Source of the DNA: Tilletiopsis washingtonensis
Taxonomy: Eukaryota; Basidiomycota; Exobasidiomycetes; Entylomatales
Length of the DNA: 64,000 bases
Assembly: GCF_003144115.1 (NCBI RefSeq)
Contig: NW_020312004.1
Coordinates: 180,269-244,268, forward strand
Reading direction: 5' to 3'
The notes below the pieces were generated by a model. It ran no database searches. It was not told the DNA's origin and worked only from the letters and a program-made list of their open reading frames with translations. A program made the position numbers and the translations under genes. Positions 1 to 11,173 of this stretch are shown one piece after another (the stretch's first letter is position 1; the number at the start of each line of letters is the position of its first letter).

Positions 1-1878
1 TCCTTCGATGAAGCCGGACGCTTGAAGGTCTCGCTGGTCAAGGCCGAGCCGCTCTCCGAGCCAGGTCTGAGCGACAATGATCTGACGGGCTCGGAGACTG
101 CGTCTGCGCTCAACGACGCCATCGTCAAGAGCGAGAAGGCAACGTCCGCCGTCAAGGGCTCGGCCAGCAAGAAGGCGCTAGTCGATCCGCTCTTCGGAAC
201 AAGCCGCCGTCTCGTTCTCAGCCGCTACATGGGAGAGCTGCCCGAGCAGAAGCGTGTCGTACACAGCAAGGCAGGCAACGACGGCGCTGCGCGGCTCGGT
301 GACGACACCATCGACGACGGCAACGCGCCGGCGGACATCTCCTTCGTTCGCGCCGACGCCGAGTCGGATGCTGCACTCGACGAAGAGGACCAGCAATCCA
401 GCGCCATGGAGGCGGAAAGCGCCTCGGAGGCGGAGCTGGACGACGAGCTCGAAGACGAAGAGCTCGACGAGGAGCTCGAGGAGGAGGATCTCGACGACGA
501 GCACGACGACTTCGACGCCAACGCGCTCGACGCTGATGAGCTCTACGCGAATGATGTCGCCAGCGAGCAGCCCGACGACTGCGAGGAGCCGGCGCAGTAT
601 GATGAGGAGGGATACGATGTCGAGGAGCTGGCGGATGAGGACGCGGCTGCGGAGGCAGATGCAGTCGCCGAGAACGACGGCGAGGACCTGCCAGCCGCCG
701 AGAGCGAGAGCGCCGACGACGACGCCGCCGCCGCCGAGGAGGAGCCGTTCGATGACCAAATCTGGCGGGAGCTGAAGCCTCCGTGCGACTGCGACGCGTG
801 CCTCTCCGATCACGAGTGTCCCGAGGACGAGCAAGAGGAGGAAGCAGAGGAGGAGGAGGAGGCGGTCGTCGACAATGGCAGCGAGGTGTCCGAGGAGGAC
901 GTCGCGTCGTGCGACTGCTCGGAGTGCGCCGACGCGCTGAGCGACAGCGAGGAGGAGGACGATGAGCAGTCCGAGGAGGACGCGGCAGACGAGCCAGGAA
1001 CTCCCGAGAGCGTGAGTCTGCACCGACCTGCCAGGCTTGCCGCTCGCTGACCGCTTTTTCCGTCATCGCAGAGCAAGCACGACTGCCAGTCGGCGGCCGA
1101 CGACGCGTACGCGGCCCATCTCGCGGCTGGAGGCGCTAGGGACGTACTCCATGAGGCACAGCTGGCCACGTGGCGCGACGACGACATCGCCAGTCTCGCT
1201 GCGTGGAAGTCCATGCGTAAGCACGCCCGCAAGAGCGCACAACAGCAGCGGACACACGAGGCCGAAGAGCTTTCTGGTGATGCGGAAGTTGAGCCCAACG
1301 CCGGTGCCAGTGTCGCGCAGGAGGTGAGTCTGGCAGCCCGACGAAGACATGCGCTTCGTGCTGACGATACATGTTGCACCGCAGGACGCTTCGGTGGAAG
1401 CTCCTTCACTGGACACTCCGCGGATGGACACTCCTTCGCTGAACACCTCTTCGCTCGCAACTCCGAAGCCCGAGGTAAGCGAGACGAGCTGCCCCGCAGT
1501 GGTGAGCACATCGCCAGCACACGTCCGTGGTCTGCGACTGACCGGCTCACCAGCAGGCCGGAGTCAAGCGCTCGCTCGACGACATGGAGAACGAGGAGAG
1601 CGCCGCGCCGGAGGCGAGCGGTAACTCTCCGGCGAGCGACAACTCCGAGGTCGTCCCGCAGGCGTCCGCCACCGCTGCCGCGAGCGATGTGGCTGCTCGC
1701 CCCAGCAAGCGTGCTCGCCGCATCGCCGCCGCTCGCAACTTCGCCGCCGGCGCTGCCATTGGAGCCCTTGGGTGAGTGCCTGTCTCGTCATCCTGCCCGT
1801 CAGCGGATAGCTCACTGTCGACTTCTCTTTCACAGCACATTCCTCGGTCTGGCACGCCTCGGCCGCTCCTACGAGTGA
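1..1878 (+). CDS. Acidic protein, 5'-truncated; possible C-terminal part of an FHA-domain protein
   Basis: The frame is open at the left edge, so the start lies outside the window. Exons: 1-1011, 1072-1323, 1385-1474, 1557-1771, 1836-1878, giving 536 visible residues. Residues about 120-340 are an extreme Asp/Glu tract holding two Cys clusters (CDCDAC and CDCSEC). The C-terminal part has GVKRSLDDM, a basic PSKRARRIAAAR stretch, then a short hydrophobic segment (NFAAGAAIGALGTFLGLARL) that could be a tail anchor. From memory, fungal FHA-domain proteins often end in this way (KRK-D-M motif, basic stretch, hydrophobic tail), which is why I suggest that family; no FHA domain is visible because the N-terminus is missing. 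It could equally be another acidic nuclear or membrane-anchored protein. That it is a real spliced gene is well supported; its function is not. Confidence 0.6.
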
Positions 1879-3019
1879 GCGCACGCCATCAAAGCGGCGC
1901 CTCGCCAAACTTCTCTTGAGCTCTGCACACGCGTGGCGCTCGACGCCACCTAACGACCCACCCTTCTCGCACATGGCTTCTCGGTTCTGGATGACACGAC
2001 CGCGCTCCTTCACATCTCTTGTTCGGCAGCCGTCTTCTCTCTCAGCCTCACACCTCGCGTCACCCCTCGGTCCCTCTACACATATATACTCCTCGCTCGC
2101 GCCTCTCACATTCACCACTCCTGTATCGACTAGCTCTCTGGCTCCCTCTCTCTTTCTCATTCAGACGTGGTCCTCGAAGGCGCGGCACGCTTGGCGAGTG
2201 TCACATGAGAGGACCTTCTGGTCGCCTATCGAGCGCTTCGGGCCGGCGGGCCGGCAGTTCCTGCCAATCAGGGCAGCTTGAGCTGAGCTAGTGCCGGCCG
2301 GACAGGCACGCAAATTGAGGCACCGTCATCTCCTCAGCCCGTGCAGGCACAGAGGAGGTGGCTGCGCTGCGCCCTGGACGACGAGCACCGTCCTTGTCTC
2401 GCGACGCCGTCCGTAGGCACGCGCGTGCACGCCGCGATGGTCTGCTCTCCTGATGCTGTCATGGGCATCGCGGCGGCGCGGACAAGGCGGCAGCGAGGTG
2501 CCAAAGAGGTGCCTGTGACGTGTCGGGGAGCCCGCGGCGGACGATGAGCAGGCCACCGGTGTCAGTGCTGACCCTCTCATCCATGCGCCCGCCTTGCCAA
2601 GCCCTGTTCGAGCGCCAACGGCCTAAATTGAGCGCCAACGGCTCGCCGTGCCGAACAACAAAAGAAGCGCGGCACCGGCGTCAGCAACAGCAGCACCAGC
2701 TACGAGGCGAGGACGGCAGCGAATGTGCGGATGTGCAGCGATAGCCGTGCCTCTCAGGGGCGAGCACCTCACGGCGCTGACCACACACAGGGGCTCAGAG
2801 TGCTACGCCCGCATATGGGCGCAATGAACCCGGCGATGGCACGGATACACGGGCCGGATGCTCAGCCCCGAGCAGGCACGGGCCTGACCGTCGCGGGCAG
2901 CAGCAGCGGCGAGAAGAGGTACTTAAGGCGACCCACCTGCGCTCTCGCCGTCCGTGCCCGCTATCTCTCGCCTCAGCCAAGCCCAGCCCAACCCGTCCAA
3001 GACTTCTCCTCCAGCCAAC
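1879..3019. other. Intergenic region, no gene recognised
   Basis: Open frames here are short and show no family resemblance. The stretch holds the 3' end of the acidic gene, an AT-rich patch near 2079-2090, a GC palindrome near 2241-2256 and a 13-nt direct repeat at 2610-2622 and 2630-2642. The last 100 bases form the leader and probable promoter of the methyltransferase. Confidence 0.6.
2610..2642. repeat. Short direct repeat, 13 nt twice
   Basis: GAGCGCCAACGGC occurs at 2610-2622 and again at 2630-2642, separated by seven bases. It lies in the intergenic region upstream of the methyltransferase gene. It could be a paired binding site or a chance duplication. Confidence 0.5.
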
Positions 3020-4165
3020 ATGCCGTCCGCCGCCGACACATACTACTCTGCCGAGGCGTGGAACACGCACGCGCCCGACTACCAGCACCGCTTCTCGCTC
3101 GGCCCGCTCTCGCTCGTCGCCGAGCACATCTTCCCCAAGCTCGACGCCGCGCTCGAGCAGGCCAGCGAGGCCGAGGCGCTGCGCGTCTTCATCGGCGCCG
3201 GCGGCGACGGCGCCGAGGTGGCGCTCATCGCCATGCACTACGCCGCCGGCTCGGGCCGCGAGCACCTCGGCAAGAAGCTGCAGATCGTCTCGACGGACTT
3301 TGCGTCGGCCATGACGGAGAAGGCCACCAAGGCGCTGCAGGAGCGTGCGCCGGCCATCGCTGCCAGCGGCCAAATCAAGTTCATCGTGAGTGAGGATCGG
3401 TCCGGCGTCATGCGCAGAGGCTGACCACCATGCTTGCAGACTGCCGACGTGCAGGCCCTCGGCCCGGACTTCGCCGACGAGTCATTCCACCTCTCGCTCT
3501 TCACCTTCGGCCCGGCATACGTCAAGGACCCGGAGGCTGGTACGTCTGGCCGTGTGCATGTCCTCGACCGTACATGCTGACCACGCACTTGCACAGCCTT
3601 TAAGGAGATCCGCCGCATCACCAAGCCAGGCGGCCGCATCATCACGCTGAGCTGGAAGACGATGAGCCTCATCGACGATGCCGACCGCGCGCGCCGCATG
3701 ATCCTCGGGGAGGACACGCCGTCGGTGTACGGCACGCTCGTGGGCAAGTGGGGCGACGAGGCGCACAACAAGGCCGTGCTCGCGGCCGCCGGCTTCGCCG
3801 AGATCGAGGCCAAGACGTTCGAGATCACGCTCGAGGGCACGGTGAGTCCGTCGTGTGCGTCTCTGCGAGGGCGAGTGCTGATGCTCTGCGACACCAGGAC
3901 CTCGTGGAGGACTCGCTCGAGGGCCTCGAGGCGGCACAGCGGAGCGCCGACAGCTCGCCGGCCATCGCAGTGCTCACCGACGGCCTGACGGCGGAGCAGC
4001 GCATCCAGCTCAAGGTCGCGAGACAGAAGAAGCTCCAGGAGAACAACGTCACGCTGGCGACGGTAAGTGTGCTAGCGCCCGTCCCTCAGCTGCTTCACTC
4101 ACTCATGCCTTCCGCAGGCCAAGGTCACGGGCACCCTCGTCGTGGCTCACGGCATCGCCGCTTGA
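3020..4165 (+). CDS. SAM-dependent class I methyltransferase
   Basis: Exons 3020-3385, 3440-3539, 3597-3841, 3898-4062 and 4118-4165 join to 307 residues. VFIGAGGDGAEVAL (about residue 55) fits methyltransferase motif I, the SAM-binding glycine loop. After an STDFAS acidic segment and DVQALGPDFADESFHL, the block ITKPGGRIITLSW matches the post-II/III region of small-molecule (Methyltransf_11/25-type) enzymes. The N-terminus YYSAEAWNTHAPDYQ resembles that of ubiquinone- or sterol-type methyltransferases, but I cannot name a substrate. No signal peptide or membrane segment is seen, so a cytosolic enzyme is likely. The ATG at 3020 is the first in frame. It is convergent with ALG11, the stops being only 76 nt apart, and the AT-rich motif near 4211-4220 may serve 3' end formation. 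Confidence 0.8.
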
Positions 4166-4241
4166 GCCAAACGCGCTGTGCAGCTCTGTACTGTTATGCT
4201 CATGCTCGAGCAATATATCTTCATCGTGTCTGACTCGCGTG

Positions 4242-6005
4242 TCATTGCCTCTTCTTGCCGCCGCGAGTCGCGTCTGAGTCGAGCCTGGCCCACAGCTCAT
4301 CCTCCCAGCGATCTGTGAAGGCCTTGGTGCCGAACGTCGCCACTGCCCGTGCGCGAGCGCGCTTGCGGATGGCGAGCACCTCGTCCGGCGGCGTGCTCAC
4401 AATGCGAATGAGCTCAGCGGCGAACGCGGCCGGCTCGTCGGCATGAAAGCCAGTCGGTCCAGCGTCTGTCTTGACGGCGATGTCGAGCAGCGGTCCAGCC
4501 GATGCGTGGGAGAGCGTGACGAGGCCCGCTGCCATGAACTCGACGACGTTGATGCCAAAGTGTTCGTCGCGCATCGTGCTGAGGCCGATGCTGGCGCGCG
4601 ACAGACGCTCGATCACCTCGGAGTACGGCGCATTGACGACGAACTCGACGTGCTCGTCGAGCCGCAGCTCCGTCGCGAGCGCTCGAAGTGAGGCGATGCG
4701 CTCCTCATCTGATGCATCGCGGGAGCTGCCCATCAGCACGAGGTGCAGAGGCAGGTCTGGCTTCTTGTCCAGAGCGAGACGGAGCAGGCGCAGCTGCGTC
4801 GCGTGCTCCTTCTCTGGGCGAAACTGAGCGAGTGACACTACCGCTCCGGGTTGCCGACCCTCGAGCGGCAGACTCGAGAGGCTGCCCGTGTCGCAGGGCG
4901 GGTATACGACAGCAGTGCTGCCTTTTGGCCTCGAAGTGAGAGTGTCGAGATGCGCGGCAGTCCAGCTGCCGTTGGCGACGAGCACGTCTGCGCGGCGCAG
5001 AGCAAACGAGTACGCGAAGGCAAAGAGGCGGTAGTACAGCAGCTTCGCCCTGCTGCGCCACGAGCTTGCTGCGACCGAGGCCGAGTTGGTGTGGCTGGCT
5101 GCGCGTGTCTCGACGCGCTGGATCATGTCGGTGCTGATCGTCGGATAGTGCACGTATGCACCAATACGCGTCTTGGACGAGAAGGAGCGCACAAGTGGGT
5201 AGACGAATGCGTAGCCCATCGTGTCTGCCATGCATGGTCAGCGCCGGCCAGTCAAGGCACGTCTGACTGCTGCTCACCGCACCAGACGTCCGGGATGCAC
5301 TCGCCCAGCGCCTCGAGGCCCATCTTGACGCTGCCCCAGCTCTGGCCCAGCAGCGTGAGGCGCCGCCAGTACTTGTCGCCGACCATGCTGCGCGAGCGCA
5401 GCGGCACGAAGCGGATCTGCGAACGGCGCGAATGCGATGCGAGCGGGATGGCAAAGCGGGCCTAGCAGTGCAGAGCGTCAGTTCACGCTGAGCCAAGCCC
5501 ACGCCAGGTGCGCTCTGGCAGAGCCTCACGCCCGACTCACACTGCATCGCTCGAGGATGTCGTCGCCCGTCGCGCGGCCCATCTCCGACCACGGCGGCGG
5601 TGGCGGCACATGCAAGCTGTTCTCGCGTCCCACATCACCCGTGTACACGACGAGCAGGTGGTCGGGATGCTCGTCGAGGTGGTGCAGCAGCGCCTGGAAG
5701 AGGACACGCTCGCCGCCTCCACCTGCGTTGCTGCGCGCGCATCAGGCGGTCAGCCGCCAGGCCGTCGCAGAGCCGGCTCGCAGCACGCACCAGTACGGAT
5801 GGAAGAAGCCGACGACGGTGGGGCAGTCGGCCTTGCTGACGCCGGCGTCGGCGTAGAGCTTGGCGCGGCGCTTGCGGTTCGTCTTGCGCACGCGCGTGAC
5901 GTGGGCGCTGAGCAGCTGCGCGGTGAGCACGGCGAGGGAGAAGGCGCCGAGCAGCGCGGCGAGGAGCACCGACTGCCACCAGGGCACGGGAGAGGCCCGC
6001 GGCAT
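4242..6005 (-). CDS. ALG11: ALG11, GDP-Man:Man3GlcNAc2-PP-dolichol alpha-1,2-mannosyltransferase
   Basis: Exons on the minus strand: 6005-5791, 5730-5541, 5461-5278 and 5224-4242; 523 residues. ALG11 adds the fourth and fifth mannoses to the dolichol-linked N-glycan precursor on the cytosolic face of the ER. The N-terminus has one membrane helix (residues about 9-32, WWQSVLLAALLGAFSLAVL). Diagnostic blocks are GFFHPYCNAGGGGERVL spanning the first splice, TLLGQSWGSVKMGLEAL, PDVWCDTMGYAF, GAYVHYPTISTDM and the GT4-family EX7E motif EHFGINVVE (about residues 417 and 425). Length matches fungal ALG11. The start at 6005 was preferred to an in-frame ATG at 6092 because the helix then sits at the N-terminus. 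It shares a 216-bp divergent promoter with the acyl-CoA dehydrogenase gene. Confidence 0.95.
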
Positions 6006-6221
6006 GGCGGGTGCGCGGGTGAGTGAGGGTGTGGAGGAGAAGAACGAGCGAGGCTGGAGGAGCACGGAGAGCAGCGCACGCTTCGGGCGCACGGACCGAA
6101 GCGCCGAAGCGCGCTAGGCTCCGGGAGCACGCCGGCCCGGAGCGAGCTGGACCCCCGCACCCCCGCATTCTCGCGCTGCCTCCGCCGGCGCTGCACACAG
6201 CACCATCATCTCAGCGGCAAC
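6006..6221. promoter_or_regulatory. Divergent promoter, ALG11 / acyl-CoA dehydrogenase
   Basis: Only 216 bp separate the two start codons, so both promoters and 5' leaders must fit or overlap here. No TATA box is evident. If the ALG11 ATG at 6092 were used instead, the gap would shrink to about 130 bp. Confidence 0.6.
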
Positions 6222-8315
6222 ATGCGCATCGAGAACACACACGTCCACACACCGCCGCAGCTGGCCGACCCGTGGCGCGCCGACCTGGTGCTGCGCTCGC
6301 TGCTGGCGCGCCACCTCGCCGCCCTGGCGCCGCCGCAGCTGGCGCCCGAGCTGCTCGGCCGTCTGGCACGTCTCGGTCAGCAGGCCAAGGACGAGCTGCG
6401 CCCCGCCGCTGCGCTGCTCAACCGTCCCGGCGCCGAGCCGCTGCTGCTGCAGTACGACGAGTGGGGGCGCCGCGTCGACGAGGTGCGCACCTCCGAGGGC
6501 TGGCGCGCCATTGCGACGTGGTTCGCCGAGCGCGGCATCCCCGGCGAGGCGTACGGCAGCATGGGCCAGGAGCGCTGGCTCAAGACGGAGGAGAGCGCCG
6601 GCGGCCCGGGGCGGCTTGGTGCAGCGTGAGTACTGCGCCGATTGTCTGCTGCCCCATCTGCTGATGCGCTCGCAGCACGCGCCTCTACGCCCACGCTCGC
6701 ACGCACATCGTGTCGGCCGACTCGCACGTGGCTCTCTGCCCAATCTCCATGACGGACGGCGCGATCCTCGTCATTTCCAAGCACGGCACGCCGTCGCAGC
6801 AGGAGCGCCTGCTGCCAAAGCTGCTGCACCGCGGCGCCGGCGCCCACTTTGCCGGCCAGTGGATGACGGAACGCACGGGCGGCAGCGACGTTGCGTTGAC
6901 GGAGACGTCTGCGAAGAAGCTCGGCGACGGCGATGGCAAGGCGGGAGACCTGTAGTGAGTGTGTGCGCTGACGGCCGCCCGTCTGTCGGCTGACGAGGCC
7001 GCGCAGCCTCCTCGATGGCTTCAAGTGGTTCGCTAGTGCAGCAGACGGACACATCGCACTGGCCCTCGCTCGCACCGATCCCGACAAGTCGCGGGGCGCG
7101 CGTGGCCTCTCGCTCTTCATCGTGCCGCTGCGGCGCGAGAACCGGCCGCCGCTGCCGCCGGGCGTCGCGCTGCCGGCGGACAGCGACCCGCACTCGTCGT
7201 TCAACGGCATCCGCGTGCACCGCCTCAAGAACAAGCTCGGCACTAAGTTCGTGCCGACTGCCGAGCTCGAGCTCAACGGAGCCGTCGGCGAGCTGGTCGG
7301 CGAGCCGGGGCGCGGCGTGGCACTCATCGCCGGAGGTGAGTGCGCTGAGCCTCACCTATGAGCCACCCTGGCTCAAAAGCGCCCGCAGTCCTCAACGTCA
7401 CGCGCCTCTACTCGTGCTCCGGCTCCGTGGCTGCGCTCAGTCAGGCGCAGCAGTTCGCACGGCAGTACTCGCTGCTGCGGCAGGTGCGAGGCGAGCCGCT
7501 GGCCAGTCTGCCGCTGCACATGCGAGGCCTTGCACGCGTGGCCGTCTTGCACGCCGGCCTCTCGGCGTTGCTCTGGCACACGGTCGCCGTGCAGTCGCAG
7601 GTGGAGAGCACGCCGGGCCAGCAGCGCCTCGAGAGGCGCGTGCGCCTGCTGACGCCAACGGCGAAGGCATTTGCGGCGGCCAAGGGCACCGAGGGCTTGG
7701 CGGTTTGCATCGAGTCCGTTGGCGGACAGGGCTACATGTGAGAGCCCGTCGCTGCGGCCGGCTCACATCATGCTGACAACGCTGCCCAGGCACGAGAGCG
7801 TGCTCACCACGCACTTCCGCGACGCGCTCGTGGAGCGGGTGTGGGAAGGCACGCCGTCGGTGCTTGCGCTCGACGTGCACCGCGTCTTCTCGCAGTCGAA
7901 AGGCGCTGCGCTCTCGGAGTGGGCCGAGGACACGCTGAAGTCGCTGAAGGCCAGCGCACAGGCGCTGCCGTCGGCGCAGGGCACGAGCGATGGGCTCGTC
8001 GCGGCAGTGCGGTCCACGCTCGAGGGCGCCAAGGTGCTGGCCACGGCCGGGCTCGACCTGCGTGCCGCCCGCTCCGTGCTCGACCTGATCGCCGTCTGCA
8101 CCGGCGGCGAGCAGCTGCTGGCGCACGCCGTCTGGCTGCACGCGGACGGCGGCGATGCCTCGGAAGCGGCGCTCTTCGCCGAGCGCGCCCGCCGCTGGCT
8201 CGCCGAGACGGGCGCCCACGAGGCGGCCGAGGAGCTGCGGGCGCGCAGCGATGTGGCGACGGAGCGTGCGATTGCGCTGGGCGGCGAGGAGGCGCTGCTC
8301 CAGGCGCGCCTGTGA
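6222..8315 (+). CDS. Acyl-CoA dehydrogenase family protein, AidB-like, with PTS1-like C-terminus
   Basis: Exons 6222-6625, 6676-6954, 7007-7335, 7389-7737 and 7790-8315; 628 residues. It is a flavoenzyme of the acyl-CoA dehydrogenase superfamily: SMTDGA, the FAD/substrate-proximal block WMTERTGGSDV (about residue 197), LDGFKWFAS, and NVTRLYSCSGSVAALSQAQQ followed by a helical C-terminal domain with ESVGGQGY. The N-terminal PPQLADPWRADLVLRSLL and the overall length fit the AidB-like branch, which has extra N- and C-terminal parts compared with standard 400-residue enzymes. It ends in ARL, which fits the PTS1 consensus [SAC][KRH][LM], and has no mitochondrial presequence, so peroxisomal location is a reasonable inference. 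The substrate is unknown. Five exons all close in frame. Confidence 0.88.
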
Positions 8316-8699
8316 AGACATACCCTCTGCAACGACGCTGCTGCCATCTGCCTGTCTGAAGGAGGGTCGGGTCGGGAGCACAGATGCGCGGAGGCCGCGG
8401 CGGGCGCCCGGAGAGCCTCGCACTCTACGCGTCGCGTCCGCCACGCGTTCAACGCACAGCAGGCACGCCGCCAGTGTGCGCGCATGCGGGCGGCTGCATG
8501 CGCTGTTGCGCCGCTGCTGCCCGCTCTCTGAAGTCACCTCGTACCCTTGCCCGTCACCTTCGCATCACCTCCGATCTCGCCACCTGCACCCTGCCCCGCC
8601 TCACGTCTCTCACATCCACCGCCGCACACCTCTTCTCCAGCCACTCTCCTCATCGCACCCACACCTCGCACCCTCACTCGCACCCGCCAGCCGCCCCAC
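8316..8699. other. Intergenic region with pyrimidine-rich leader
   Basis: Tail-to-head spacer. From about 8540 to 8699 the plus strand is strongly C/T-rich, a pattern seen just upstream of several start codons in this window and typical of fungal core promoters and leaders. No separate gene is seen. Confidence 0.55.
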
Positions 8700-9733
8700 A
8701 TGTCGCAGCCCGACGCCTGCGCGCCGTGGTTCGAGGCCAGCCAGGCGGCGCCCAGCAGCCGCCAGGCGCCGTCGCGGCCGCGCAGCGACGTGCGCATGCT
8801 GCACGGCTACCCCAGCCCGCCGAACAGCGGCAGCAGCGGCGGCCACGGCGACGCCGAGTGCTGCGCCACGGGCAGCGCCACGGGCGACAGCGACGACCCG
8901 TTCCTCGGCCAGCCGAGCGCCGCCAGCGGCCATCCGCACGTTGCCGCCATGGCGCGCCAGCGCGCCAACGCCCGCTACGACCCGCGCTACATGACCTACG
9001 TCTTGTGAGTACTGCCCAGTCGCAGCAAGCCCAGCGCATGCTGACGCTGGCTACAACGCTCAGCCGCGGCCAGCGTGTGACATACGCCGCTCCGCCGCTC
9101 TCGGACTCGGAGGAGGAGCTCGTGCCGCGCCTGCTCTTCCCCAGCGGCAGCCGCAGCAAGCGTGCTCTGCCCCGCCGCGCCACCGCCTCGCAGGCTGCTC
9201 CAGTACTCGCGCCGCAGCGGACGACCCGCACGCGGCAGGCGACAGCCTCGGCGCAGTTCGTCCGGGCCGACCAGTCGAGCAACCCTGCTGCTCGGGCGCG
9301 GACCATCGACTCGTCGGCGCCGCGGCCAAACCTCTTCTCGCAGCAAATAGCGGCCAGAGACGCAGCGGCTCGCAGCTCGCGGGAGGCGGGAACTGCGCCC
9401 GCCTCGCGCCCGGCATCTTACAGCCTGCACTCCGAGCTGCACGCGCGCATGGCCGCGTGGAGCGACGATGAGGACGACGAGGACGATGGCGCGCACGGCG
9501 CACGAGTCGTGCATCTCGACATGGAAGGCGACGCCCACTACGGGCACATCGGCGTGGCGTCGCACGAGCTGAGCTCGGACGAGGAGGAGCGAGGACAGGC
9601 CGTGCTGCGCAGCGGACGGCCACGGCCACCGACGAAGCTGCCGCACTGGGAGTCGCAGGAGGTGTTCGAGCGACACGTGCGGCCAGATGACGACGACGAC
9701 GAGGCACATGCGAAGCGCCGTCGCATCCTTTGA
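8700..9733 (+). CDS. Hypothetical protein, probably nuclear
   Basis: Two exons, 8700-9004 and 9064-9733, give 324 residues; the 59-nt intron has a good donor (GTGAGT) and joins MTYV to FRGQRVTYA in frame. I do not recognise the family. The N-terminal third is Ser/Pro/Gly-rich; the boundary segment ARYDPRYMTYVFRGQRV is the most ordered-looking part. Acidic clusters (SDSEEELV, SDDEDDEDDG, DDDDDEAHAKRRRIL) and the terminal KRRR suggest a nuclear, possibly phosphorylated, disordered protein. It is convergent with the FAM32A homologue (159 bp between stops). Confidence 0.65.
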
Positions 9734-9892
9734 CCAGACCCCGCATTTGTATGATACCGCCCGTGGATGACTGCTGCTGCTCAATCAGACACATGACCAC
9801 GTACATCGCACTCGCTGAGCGTAGAGGGCACGAGATGCGCGTGGAAGGTATGATTGCTCTGGCCGAGACTGTAGTACGCGAAGATGTGAGGC

Positions 9893-10635
9893 TTAGCCGG
9901 GGCCGATCTGCGGGAGGCGACTGGGTCAGTGGAGCCGCAAAGGCTCGTCACGCTGTTGAGACTCACGCGAGGCAGGTCGAAGTGATCGGTCTGGGCTGTG
10001 GGCGAGGGCAGCGACTGGTCAGCCTGCGGCGCGGGAACAGCGACGCGCGGCGTCCGGCAACGCACCCTCGAGATACTTGTTGAACTCGTCAACCTTGTCC
10101 TTGTGCGAGCGCTTCGCCTCCTTCTTGGCACGGTCCTTCAGCTGCGCAAGCCAAGCAGTCCGTCAGCCACGCGCGACACGACAGGCAGGCTCAGCAGAGC
10201 CGGCGTCTGCTTGATCACGGCGAATCCGCCACGTCGCAGCCACCACGACATCCAGCACTGCGACCCTGATCGTACTCACCCGCTTCATGCGCGTCTCCTG
10301 GAAGCGCCGCTCGGCATCCGTCATGCTCGACGAGCTGGCCTCGGCCACCGCGCTGCTCGAGCCGGACGCGCCGGCCTCCTGCGCCGCCAGCTCGCGCGCC
10401 TCCTCCTCGCCCTGCAGCTCGCCGCCGTCTGTCAGCGCGCGCCGCTCCTTCTCCTTGTGCGCCGACGAGAGCGAGGAGCGCGACTTCTTCTTCTTCGACT
10501 TCTTGCTGCAGGCCACGGCGTCAGCCTCGAGGCCTGAGCTGGGCAGGGCGCCACTCACGTCGCGTCGTCGCCGCCCTTGAACTTGAGCGAGCCGCCGGGC
10601 TTGAAGGCGTACGCGGACGAGGAGGAGGACGACAT
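9893..10635 (-). CDS. FAM32A homologue (DUF1754), splicing-associated protein
   Basis: Minus-strand exons 10635-10559, 10505-10280, 10141-10066, 9995-9967 and 9907-9893 give 140 residues. The start AYAFKPGGSLKFKGGDDA, the poly-lysine run KKSKKKKSR, MTDAERRFQETRMKR, AKRSHKDKVDEFNKYLE and the end DHFDLPRIGPG reproduce the FAM32A/DUF1754 pattern from end to end. Human FAM32A is found in catalytic spliceosomes near the 5' splice site, its C-terminus reaching into the active centre; a nuclear splicing role is inferred by homology. The gene is heavily interrupted: exon 4 is 29 nt and the last coding exon only 15 nt, encoding IGPG-stop. The intron before exon 4 uses the downstream acceptor ending at 9996, the only one that keeps frame. 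Start at 10635 is the only ATG that yields the conserved N-terminus. Confidence 0.88.
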
Positions 10636-11173
10636 GGCGGGCACGGTGTACGTCTTGCGAGAAGGCGACAGAGCGTGGTGGAGAGGAGACAGGCGCGGCG
10701 CAGCAGCCGCTCGTCGCCGTGTGGAGCTGGCCGCTGCTCCCACGCTGCGCGTCACGTGGGCGTGCGGAGTCCGACGGGCCGGCTTGCGCCGCCGCTGCGC
10801 TGCGCCGCGCGCAGCAGGCACAGGATGAGCCCTTGATCTGGGCTCGGCCGGAGCTGGGCCGCGGCTTGTTCTTTGTGCGGCGTCCACGCCGAGGTCAGCA
10901 GGCGGCGCCCTTGGCCTTCTCTCGCACCGGCCGCCACTTTGCGCTCCACGCTCTCCTCTCCCCGCACCTCCCACTGCACCCAGCCTCTGCATCAGCCCGT
11001 CGCCTTCTCACTCGCTGCCTCTTCTCAGCACCCGTCGCCTGCTCACCGCGTCGCTCTCACCTCACACCCACGCCCCGCCGGCGCTTCCTCTCGCGCCGTC
11101 TCCCACTCCCACCGCGCTGGCCGCCCGTCTGCAGCAGCGCAAGTGCGCTGCGCTGCGCTAGAGCGCGCCCGCC
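10636..11173. promoter_or_regulatory. Divergent promoter region, FAM32A homologue / PPR gene
   Basis: The 538 bp between two divergent start codons contain no convincing gene. From about 10910 to 11120 the plus strand is C/T-rich, the usual appearance of leaders in this genome, and probably belongs to the PPR gene. Confidence 0.5.

Noticed and set aside
2241-2256. GC palindrome considered as a transposon end
   Set aside because: It is a single copy with no partner, target duplication or nearby transposase; such palindromes are frequent in GC-rich sequence.
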